5,230 nucleotides of DNA from Spirochaetales bacterium. Its GTDB lineage: Bacteria; Spirochaetota; Spirochaetia; DTKZ01. Made by a program: the position numbers and the translations under genes. This document shows positions 1-5,128 of this stretch, piece by piece. The stretch covers positions 1 to 5,230 of the forward strand of contig JAITGB010000158.1 of the NCBI GenBank assembly GCA_031280945.1. The letters run 5' to 3'. The number at the start of each line of letters is the position of its first letter. Position 1 is the stretch's first letter. A model generated the notes under the pieces. It was not told the DNA's origin. It did not search any database and was given only the letters and a program-made list of their open reading frames with translations.

Positions 1-1163
1 CCTCCCAGGCTCATCATGTTGAGGGTAAACTTGTTAAAGTACATGAGGGCGAAGGTCGCTATAATCGAAATGGGAATGGTAACGGCAATGACTATGGAGC
101 TGGGGAGGTTACGGAGAAATACCACAAGGATAACAAGGGCGATAACCCCTCCGTACAGGGCGGAAGTTCCCACGTTGCCTATGGACTGGTTGATGTAGGT
201 TGAGGTGTCGACAAGGATAACAAGGGAAATTTGCGGAAAGTCCCTGTTGATACGCTCTATTTCCTCGCGCACGCCCCGCGCCACGGAGACGGTGTTCTCC
301 CCGGACTGCTTGCTTACGGCCATGCGCAGACCCGGCTGTCCGTTGATGCGGGCTATGCGGGTGTGCCGCCTGACAGTATCCTCGACCAGCGCTATTTGTT
401 CCACGAGAACGGGCTTTCCGTCCCTCTGGGCCACGACAACGCGCTTGATGTCGTCCGCTGCCGCATAGGCTCCGGCTGTGCGCATGGAAATCTGCTGGCT
501 GTCCTTGTACATCGTACCGACGGGCCTTTCAACATTGCCCGCGGCTACGCGGTCGGCTACCTGCGAAATAGGAAGCTCCAGGGCCTTGAGAGCTTCGGGA
601 AAAACATTTACCTGAATTTCCCTCTCATCCCCGCCCCAAACCTCCACGGAGGCAACGCCGGGAATCCTCTCTAAGCGGTAGCTTAACTGGTCGTCGATGA
701 GCCTGCGCAGGTACAGGGGGTCAACGCTGCCGGAAACCCCCAAAAACATAATGGGAAAAGCCGAATAGTCGAACTTGAAAATCCTGGGCCTGTCGGCCTC
801 ATCGGGAAGCCGCCCAATAACCCTCTCCAGCCTGTCGCGCACATCGTTTGTGGCCTCCGTAAGGTCCGTACCCCACGTAAAGGCAAGGCGTACCTGGCTC
901 ACCCCTTCCTGCGAAGTTGAAATAACATCTTCCACCCCCGGAACAGCGGAAAGGGCCTGCTCAATGGGGCGGGTGATAAGCTGCTCGATGATTTCCGGCC
1001 CCGTGTTCTCGTATTCCGTTCGTACGGTAATCATGGGGTAGTTGATGTCCGGCATGAGGTCAACAGGCAGGCGCAAAAAAGCTACGCCGCCCAGAATAAC
1101 GACAATAAGAGTAACCATCAGGGTCAAAACAGGACGCCTGACAGTAAACTCGGAAATTTTCAT
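1..1163 (-). CDS. RND-family efflux pump, inner-membrane transporter (N-terminal part, truncated by window edge)
   Basis: This is the proton-driven inner-membrane subunit of an RND (AcrB/MdtB-like, HAE-type) efflux system; 387 complete codons are present out of roughly 1,000-1,050 usual for the family. The protein begins MKISEFTVRRPVLTLM, with a first membrane helix at about residues 12-30 followed by LPVDLMPDINYP, the classic entry to the periplasmic porter domain. Porter features follow: PIEQALSAVPGVEDV (67-80), a GTDLTEATNDVRDRLE segment (98-113) and the docking/porter linkers. Residues 338-352 and 356-376 are the second and third membrane helices, and the frame leaves the window at NMMSLGG, just before the expected proton-relay aspartates of TM4, which therefore cannot be checked. 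The start is supported by GGAGG 10 nt upstream and by an ATGA overlap with the adaptor stop. The operon context fits a pump paired with that adaptor. Substrate cannot be read from the sequence. Confidence 0.95.
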   Translation of the reverse strand, partial: MKISEFTVRRPVLTLMVTLIVVILGGVAFLRLPVDLMPDINYPMITVRTEYENTGPEIIEQLITRPIEQALSAVPGVEDVISTSQEGVSQVRLAFTWGTDLTEATNDVRDRLERVIGRLPDEADRPRIFKFDYSAFPIMFLGVSGSVDPLYLRRLIDDQLSYRLERIPGVASVEVWGGDEREIQVNVFPEALKALELPISQVADRVAAGNVERPVGTMYKDSQQISMRTAGAYAAADDIKRVVVAQRDGKPVLVEQIALVEDTVRRHTRIARINGQPGLRMAVSKQSGENTVSVARGVREEIERINRDFPQISLVILVDTSTYINQSIGNVGTSALYGGVIALVILVVFLRNLPSSIVIAVTIPISIIATFALMYFNKFTLNMMSLG

Positions 1164-2452
1164 GGAACAAACACCTCCGAACCGTCCTGCAAAAGATGAT
1201 GGCCGAGGGTAACAACCTGACCCGACAAATCAGGAGGGTCAAGGATTTCCGTCCTGCCCGAATCGCTTATGCCCGTGCGCACCGGAACAAAGCGCACGGT
1301 TTTTTTGTCTTCCGAAAGGAGAAAAACCCCCTCCCTGTCGCCGCGCTTTACAAGGGCCAAAACAGGAACGCTCAGGGCCTTCTGCCTATTTGAGTATTCG
1401 ATAGACACCCGCACAAACATACCCGGCTTGAGAACCCCCGAAGGATTGGGAAGGCTCACGCGCACCTCGGCCTGACGGCTCGTCTGGTTCAAAACAGGAG
1501 AAATCCTCTCCACCGCGCCGTTAAAACTCCGCCCCGGAATAGCATCGGTTTCCGCCTGAGCCTTGAGCCCAAGAGTGATGCGCGAATACATGGCCTCCGT
1601 AACGCTGATGGTGGCCGTAAGGGAACTCATATCTATAATTGAGACAAGGGGGTCATTTGCCTTGAGAAGAGCCCCCGCATCAACAAACCTCTCGCCAACA
1701 ACGCGGCTCTGTCCGCCGCCGCCCTCCCATTCCGCAATGATGCGGGTAGAATCAAGACGCTCCTGCATAGTATCAAGGGCAGCCCTCTTTTGCCGGATTT
1801 GAGCCTCCGCAACCGTATGCTGAATCTCCGCCTTGCGCAAAGCAGTCTGGGCGTTCTCAAGCTCCATTTGGGAAGCGATTTTGTTCTTGAAAAGTTTCTC
1901 CGCCCGCGCAGACTCAAGCCGGGCCGTCTCGCGGGAATTGTCCGCATCCCGAAGATTCGCGCGCGCAACATCAAGGTCCGCCTGGGCCTGCCGCACAGCA
2001 GTAGCATATTCCCTGTCCTCAAGGCGGGCAACAACCTGCCCCCGCTTTACAGGGTCTGACACATCAACGGAAATGGAGGAAAGCCTTCCCCCCACTTTGG
2101 AAGACAGCACAAAGCGCGAGCGCGCCTGAAGGGAACCGGAAAAATGCCCAACCTCCCGCAGGGGCAGAACAAGAACATCGTCCACCTCAACCGCGACAGA
2201 AGACGCCATACGGGCCCCCTCTCCGCCCGCCCCCCGCTGACCAGAGCCGCCGGCCCCGCCCCCCCTTCCAGCCCCCGCCGGAGAACCATTCCCCGCAGCC
2301 GGAGAACCCTCCCCGGCAGACGGAGAGCCCTCAGCCGAAGGAACCCCGGAAGAAGCAGCCTCAGCCCCAAAACGCCTCTGCAGCCCAATAGCAGTAAAAG
2401 TACCCAACGCCGCCACGATAAGAAAAGTCAGCAGCATAATTATCTTTTTCAT
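1160..2452 (-). CDS. RND efflux periplasmic adaptor (membrane-fusion protein, HlyD/AcrA family)
   Basis: This 430-residue protein should bridge the inner-membrane pump and an outer-membrane channel. Residues 4-23 form one hydrophobic helix with no lipobox cysteine, so it is probably a membrane-anchored or cleaved protein and not a lipoprotein. Residues 32-80 are a Gly/Ser/Pro/Ala-rich linker containing a tandem heptapeptide. The lipoyl half-motif SSKVGGRLSSISVDVSDPVKRGQVVARLED lies at about 117-146, a long alpha-hairpin rich in Ala, Arg and Glu at 147-235, the second lipoyl half at 236-275, the beta-barrel at about 277-350 (LNQTSRQAEVRVSLPN, then LKPGMFVRVSI) and the membrane-proximal domain at 355-430. 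The second lipoyl half is unusual: EWEGGGGQS stands where family members usually have a AP-x-D/G-G turn. The gene overlaps its neighbours by 4 bp at both ends. The Shine-Dalgarno sequence is weak (AGGG), consistent with translational coupling to the upstream hydantoinase gene. Confidence 0.95.
   Translation of the reverse strand: MKKIIMLLTFLIVAALGTFTAIGLQRRFGAEAASSGVPSAEGSPSAGEGSPAAGNGSPAGAGRGGGAGGSGQRGAGGEGARMASSVAVEVDDVLVLPLREVGHFSGSLQARSRFVLSSKVGGRLSSISVDVSDPVKRGQVVARLEDREYATAVRQAQADLDVARANLRDADNSRETARLESARAEKLFKNKIASQMELENAQTALRKAEIQHTVAEAQIRQKRAALDTMQERLDSTRIIAEWEGGGGQSRVVGERFVDAGALLKANDPLVSIIDMSSLTATISVTEAMYSRITLGLKAQAETDAIPGRSFNGAVERISPVLNQTSRQAEVRVSLPNPSGVLKPGMFVRVSIEYSNRQKALSVPVLALVKRGDREGVFLLSEDKKTVRFVPVRTGISDSGRTEILDPPDLSGQVVTLGHHLLQDGSEVFVP
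2280..2342 (-). repeat. Three tandem 21-bp units encoding a heptapeptide in the adaptor linker
   Basis: Three head-to-tail 21-bp units (2280-2300, 2301-2321, 2322-2342) each begin GGAGA-CC on the plus strand and encode, on the minus strand, EGSPSAG, EGSPAAG and NGSPAGA. The first two units on the plus strand are the most alike. They lie in the flexible linker between the membrane anchor and the first structured domain, so unit number could vary without breaking the reading frame. Confidence 0.85.
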
Positions 2453-3807
2453 GGTGAACCCTGCGCGCGCCCCGCCTTTGTAGCCAGGAATTTCCCCTGT
2501 TTTTTTGAACCCGTAAACTCCCCGTTTTCTATCACAAACTTACCCCGGCATATAACAGACTTAACCCTCCCCAAAATCTCCTTCCCCTCAAACAAAGTAT
2601 AGCCGCAGTGCGAATGCTGGTTCGCCGCGCTGATTTTCCAGCTCTCTTTGGGGTCAAAAATAACAACATCAGCATCCGAACCCGCATCAAGCCGCCCCTT
2701 GCGCGGAAAAACGCCCATGATGCGGGCCGCATTCTCCGACAAAAGCCGCGCAATATCGTTTGGAGTAATCCTCCCCCGGTTTACCCCCTCCTGCCAAATA
2801 ACGCTGAGCATAGTCTCAACCTGAGGCGAACCATAGGGAGCCTTGAAAAAATCATCCTCAGGCTTCTTGTCCTTGGGCGCGTGGTCGCTCCCGAAAGTAT
2901 CGAAAAGCCCCTCCCTCACCCCCTGCCACAGAGCATCCTGGTCCTGCCGCGTCTTGATGGCAGGCCCCACTTTGCCCTGGGGCCCCCGTTTTTTTAACTC
3001 ATCCCAGGTCAGCGCAAGATACTGCGGACAGGTCTCAAAAAACGCCCTCACGCCTTTGGCGCGGAGAAAACGCATAACATCAACAGTCTCCCCGGAAGAA
3101 ACATGAGGAATATACACAGGACAGCCCATAAGCCTCCCCAAGCTCACAGCGCGGAAAACCGCCTCAGCCTCCGCAATATCAGGACTCGTCTCCAAAAACC
3201 TCGCCGCAAAATCCGCCCCCTCCCCAAGAAGCTTATCCTGAATATAATCAATCGCAAGCCCGTTTTCCGCATGAACCGAAGCCATGCCCCCCAGCCTCCC
3301 GATAGCATCCATAGCCTTGACCAGGGCGTAGTCGTCCGTCATCCAGCCCAGCTTCGCATAGGCCATGAACATCTTGTAGGACGTAACCCCCTCCTTAAAA
3401 CACTCCCCAAGCTCCGCCTGCTGCTTCAAAGTCTCAAAAAAACCCCCGTGCAAAGCAAAATCTATGCAGGAAGACTCCCCCCCCTCCCTCTTCCACTCGC
3501 GGATAACAGCAAGCTGACTCTCACCCGGCTTCGCGTAGGCGTAGTGCATCACAGTCGTAACGCCCCCCCAGGCCGCAGTATGCGCAAGACCCTCAAGATT
3601 ATCCAAATACACAGGATGCGTATGCGGGTCGATAATCCCCGGCAGCACAAAAGCCCCCCCAGCATCCACACAGCGCGCGCCCTTCAGCCTCCCCGGCTTC
3701 CCGGTTTTTACGATTTTCCCCCCGCAAAACCCAATATCGCCGAAAACCGTCCTCTCAGGATACACAATAAAACCATTCTGGATTACAAGCTCGATTTTTT
3801 CCGCCAT
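2449..3807 (-). CDS. Hydantoinase/dihydropyrimidinase-family cyclic amidohydrolase
   Basis: This 452-residue enzyme belongs to the D-hydantoinase/dihydropyrimidinase branch of the amidohydrolase superfamily, which hydrolyses cyclic amides such as hydantoins and dihydropyrimidines in the cytoplasm with two metal ions. The full ligand set is visible: DPHTH (His62, His64), the lysine that is normally carboxylated in SYKMFMAY (Lys145), SVHAENG (His179), IPHVSS (His235) and GSDHAP (Asp308). Tyr150 is in the position of the family's catalytic tyrosine. TCPQYL (259-264) and the C-terminal GEFTGSKKQGKFL resemble hydantoinases more than allantoinases or dihydroorotases, although GPAIKTRQDQDALW departs from the usual hydantoinase PPLR loop, so the substrate is open. 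The start at 3807 is chosen because GGAGG lies 5 nt upstream and length then matches the family; an in-frame extension to 4320 reads through palindromic DNA and has no domain. Its stop overlaps the adaptor start (ATGA). Confidence 0.93.
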   Translation of the reverse strand: MAEKIELVIQNGFIVYPERTVFGDIGFCGGKIVKTGKPGRLKGARCVDAGGAFVLPGIIDPHTHPVYLDNLEGLAHTAAWGGVTTVMHYAYAKPGESQLAVIREWKREGGESSCIDFALHGGFFETLKQQAELGECFKEGVTSYKMFMAYAKLGWMTDDYALVKAMDAIGRLGGMASVHAENGLAIDYIQDKLLGEGADFAARFLETSPDIAEAEAVFRAVSLGRLMGCPVYIPHVSSGETVDVMRFLRAKGVRAFFETCPQYLALTWDELKKRGPQGKVGPAIKTRQDQDALWQGVREGLFDTFGSDHAPKDKKPEDDFFKAPYGSPQVETMLSVIWQEGVNRGRITPNDIARLLSENAARIMGVFPRKGRLDAGSDADVVIFDPKESWKISAANQHSHCGYTLFEGKEILGRVKSVICRGKFVIENGEFTGSKKQGKFLATKAGRAQGSP

Positions 3808-3812
3808 ACCTA

Positions 3813-3817
3813 CCTCC
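3813..3817 (-). promoter_or_regulatory. Shine-Dalgarno site fixing the hydantoinase start
   Basis: GGAGG on the minus strand, 5 nt before the ATG at 3807. It selects this start over the in-frame upstream ATG at 4320, and the upstream dyad ends six bases before it. Confidence 0.8.
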
Positions 3818-3823
3818 GGCTGG

Positions 3824-3859
3824 ATATGAAACTCTAAATATATTAGAGGGATTTCATAT
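3824..3859. promoter_or_regulatory. 36-bp dyad, candidate operator or leader hairpin before the hydantoinase operon
   Basis: On the plus strand, ATATGAAA (3824-3831) and CTCTAA (3832-3837) are mirrored by TTAGAG (3843-3848) and TTTCATAT (3852-3859). That gives 14 perfect base pairs around a 5-nt ATATA centre, interrupted only by a 3-nt GGA bulge at 3849-3851. It is AT-rich, unlike the GC-rich hairpins further upstream. It covers the -10 element and most of the spacer of the proposed promoter, so a repressor site is the simplest reading. If transcription starts further upstream, it would form an mRNA hairpin directly before the Shine-Dalgarno site. Confidence 0.65.
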
Positions 3860-3866
3860 TTTTGAA
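3837..3866 (-). promoter_or_regulatory. Candidate sigma70-type promoter of the hydantoinase-efflux operon
   Basis: On the minus strand TTCAAA (3861-3866, four of six matches to TTGACA) is followed after 18 bp by TATATT (3837-3842, five of six matches to TATAAT). A start near 3830 would leave a leader of about 25 nt holding only the Shine-Dalgarno site. The match is moderate and the region is AT-rich, so chance cannot be excluded. Confidence 0.4.
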
Positions 3867-3893
3867 CAGGCCCCCATGAATTCAAAAAAAGAA

Positions 3894-3950
3894 AGATGCG
3901 GGCGCATTTTTTGATTTTGCGCCAACAGCGCAAAATCAATAAACCGGGCT
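3894..3950 (+). repeat. Interspersed palindromic repeat, copy A
   Basis: The copy starts with the 20-base core AGATGCGGGCGCATTTTTTG (3894-3913), continues through a perfect 12-bp stem with 5-nt loop (3911-3922 with 3928-3939, TTGATTTTGCGC) and ends with AAACCGGGCT (3941-3950). The core, an ATTTTGC/GCAAAAT hairpin and AAACCGGGCT all recur in the same order in copy B at 5039-5106 on the other strand. The core itself has a short ATGC-GGGC-GCAT stem. On the minus strand it is followed by CTTTCTTTTTTT (down to 3884), which could act as a weak terminator for transcripts from ridA. Confidence 0.75.
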
Positions 3951-3952
3951 TT

Positions 3953-4165
3953 GCGGGGCTTCGGCCCCGCCTGCGGCGTGGCTTGGCGGTTTTTTCGTCG
4001 CCAAATCCGCTGACCCCGCCAATCCCTTGCGCGCTGCGGGATTTTGCTCCGCAAAATCCCGCAGGGGCCCTATTACCCCGCATGGTTTTGCTTGCAAAAC
4101 CATGCGGCGGCACGGCCCGCCGCTTCGCGGCGAAGTGTTTTACCCCCCCGGGGGCGGCCTCCGCC
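3953..4165. repeat. Intergenic island of consecutive perfect hairpins
   Basis: No gene is supported here. The stretch contains a series of inverted repeats: GCGGGGC-TTCG-GCCCCGC (3953-3970, a UUCG tetraloop); a 14-bp stem with TCC loop (4034-4047 with 4051-4064, core GCGGGATTTTGC); a 14-bp stem with a two-base centre (4078-4091 with 4094-4107, core GCATGGTTTTGC); CGCCGC-TTC-GCGGCG (4118-4132); and GGCGG-CCT-CCGCC (4153-4165). Nearly every hairpin is perfect, which points to selected or actively spreading structure and not to decayed coding sequence. REP/BIME-like repeats or a structured transcript are both possible. Confidence 0.7.
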
Positions 4166-4370
4166 AACCCCCACTTATATAAGCAAAAACAATGCCAAGC
4201 CGCCGCACAGCAAATTTCCCGCCCGTACCCGCGAATTTCCCCAAATTTTAACGGTTTTTCCCCCGAAGCCGCGTAAAATGAGCAAAAATTACACAGGAAG
4301 CCCGCGAAAAATTTACGCAAAAGCCCACAACACGAGGTTTTTTAGTAAAGTGTGTGATAAAAAGTAACTC
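4166..4370. other. Non-coding stretch downstream of ridA with nothing recognisable
   Basis: This part of the gap is richer in A and T than the hairpin island next to it. It holds a small palindrome CTTATATAAG (4174-4183) and several A- and T-runs. I see no domain-bearing reading frame, no RNA gene and no convincing stem plus U-tract terminator after the ridA stop. Confidence 0.5.
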
Positions 4371-4754
4371 TTAGGAACCCTTACAGGCCACAGCCTCAAT
4401 CTCTATACGCGCATCCCGCGGAAGACGCGTAACCTGAACAGTTGACCTCGCCGGAAACACACAGCCCGCAAAGAAATCCGCGTACACAGCATTTACCGCC
4501 TCAAAATCAGCAAGGTCAGCCAAAAAAATCGTAGTTTTCACAACATCAGCCCGCGAAAAACCCGCCTCGTTAAGAATAAACTCAATATTCCCAAGAACAA
4601 CCCCAGCCTGCTCCGCGATTGAATCCGGCATCCTCCCCGTCTCTGCGTTTACAGGAATTTGACCCGAAACAAAAAGAAACTCCCCGCATAGAACAGCATG
4701 AGAGTACGGCCCAATAGCCCCTGGCGCCATAGACGAAGTAACCCCTCTTTTCAT
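4371..4754 (-). CDS. ridA: RidA-family 2-iminobutanoate/2-iminopropanoate deaminase
   Basis: This 127-residue protein matches the length and layout of RidA (YjgF/YER057c/UK114 family), a trimeric cytoplasmic enzyme that hydrolyses reactive enamines/imines released by pyridoxal-phosphate enzymes such as threonine dehydratase. Recognisable segments are AIGPYSHAV (13-21), FVSGQIPVN (28-36), DVVKTTIFLADLADFEAVNAVY (70-91) and FPARSTVQVTRLPRDARIEIEA (100-121). Active-site counterparts of E. coli RidA are present: Tyr17, Ser30, Asn88, Arg103 (Arg105, which binds the substrate carboxylate) and Glu118 (Glu120). The usual Cys107 is Thr105 here. The start is supported by AAGGAGG 8 nt upstream (4763-4769). 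The gene stands alone between two palindrome-rich gaps, so it is probably a separate transcription unit. It could serve amino-acid metabolism generally; a RutC-like link to the hydantoinase is possible but not shown. Confidence 0.95.
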   Translation of the reverse strand: MKRGVTSSMAPGAIGPYSHAVLCGEFLFVSGQIPVNAETGRMPDSIAEQAGVVLGNIEFILNEAGFSRADVVKTTIFLADLADFEAVNAVYADFFAGCVFPARSTVQVTRLPRDARIEIEAVACKGS

Positions 4755-4762
4755 ACCGCAGC

Positions 4763-4769
4763 CCTCCTT
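4763..4769 (-). promoter_or_regulatory. Shine-Dalgarno site of ridA
   Basis: AAGGAGG on the minus strand with an 8-nt spacer to the ATG at 4754. It favours this start over the internal Met9. A TATAAA a few bases further upstream (about 4772-4778) might be a -10 element, but no matching -35 is evident. Confidence 0.75.
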
Positions 4770-4837
4770 AGGTTTATAGCGTGGTATTCGTTATGCCGCG
4801 AAGAGCAAAGCCTGTCAAGCCCATACAACGCCAAACC

Positions 4838-4975
4838 CCGCGCCGCTGCGCGGCGCGGCCCTGGGCCCTGGGTCCTGGCCTTTGGTGTGAGCCGCCGGCT
4901 CACACCAAAGGCCGCGCAAGGGTTTTGCTCCGATTTTACCGGTTCGCTTTTAGCGAACCGCAGGGTCGCAAAACC
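4838..4975. repeat. Second intergenic hairpin island, upstream of ridA
   Basis: Three hairpins follow one another. The first is CCGCGCCGC-TGC-GCGGCGCGG (4838-4858). The second is a perfect 17-bp stem with GCC loop (4877-4893 with 4897-4913; arm begins GGCCTTTGGTGTGAG), the longest in the window. The third is a two-tier structure in which GGTTTTGC (4921-4928) pairs with GCAAAACC (4968-4975) around an inner stem CGGTTCGCT-TTT-AGCGAACCG (4940-4960). Between the first and second there are three tandem 7-mers, CCCTGGG, CCCTGGG, TCCTGGC (4859-4879). Reading frames that cross this DNA on both strands are by-products of the repeats. The island could be a mobile repeat cluster or a structured leader of the ridA transcript. 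Confidence 0.7.
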
Positions 4976-5038
4976 AAAGGATAGAAGCGGAAATCCCGCA
5001 GGAGCGACCAACGGGAGCGACGAGGTATTGGAGCGGAT

Positions 5039-5106
5039 AGCCCGGTTTTTTGCCTTGCGGATTTTGCGGAGCAAAATCGCGCTGGGCAAAAAATGCGCCC
5101 GCATCT
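5039..5106 (-). repeat. Interspersed palindromic repeat, copy B (inverted relative to copy A)
   Basis: Read on the minus strand, this copy starts with the same 20-base core as copy A (5087-5106), continues through GATTTTGC-TCC-GCAAAATC (5060-5078) and ends with AAACCGGGCT (5039-5048). The middle segment is 38 nt against 27 nt in copy A, and its hairpin core ATTTTGCTCCGCAAAAT also occurs at 4041-4057. It lies 22 bp beyond the recR stop; the core could fold as a short stem ending in a T-run, so it may double as a weak recR terminator. Confidence 0.75.
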
Positions 5107-5128
5107 CTTTCTGTCTCAATAAATTATT

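Noticed and set aside
231..674. Plus-strand reading frame of 147 codons opposite the pump gene
   Set aside because: It lies fully antisense to the conserved porter domain of the RND protein and has no family resemblance or Shine-Dalgarno site.
2144..2602. Plus-strand reading frame of 152 codons
   Set aside because: It is antisense to the adaptor linker and the hydantoinase C-terminus; its Arg/Pro-rich composition is the mirror of the Gly/Ala/Ser-rich linker.
3103..3837. Plus-strand reading frame of 244 codons
   Set aside because: It is antisense to the hydantoinase gene, whose catalytic motifs are all intact; the product is Pro/Arg/His-rich with no recognisable domain.
3808..4320. In-frame N-terminal extension of the hydantoinase by 171 residues
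   Set aside because: It reads through the promoter region, the repeat copy A and the hairpin island, is Arg/Lys/Cys-rich without any domain, and the family normally starts near the ATG at 3807, which has a good Shine-Dalgarno site.
4877..4913. Rho-independent terminator
   Set aside because: The stem is strong but neither strand has a T-run directly after it.
3953..5078. CRISPR array
   Set aside because: The repeats are individual hairpins of varied sequence and spacing, without direct repeats of constant length separated by uniform spacers, and no cas genes are present.
4751..5119. Minus-strand reading frame of 122 codons between recR and ridA
   Set aside because: It consists of repeat and palindrome sequence, overlaps the ridA start, and its MRAHF stretch is just the translation of the repeat core, which also yields MRAHF in an unrelated plus-strand frame at 3896.
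3870..5128. Autonomous insertion sequence bounded by the inverted repeat copies
   Set aside because: No transposase or transposase remnant lies between the copies, only ridA, and I see no target-site duplication outside them.
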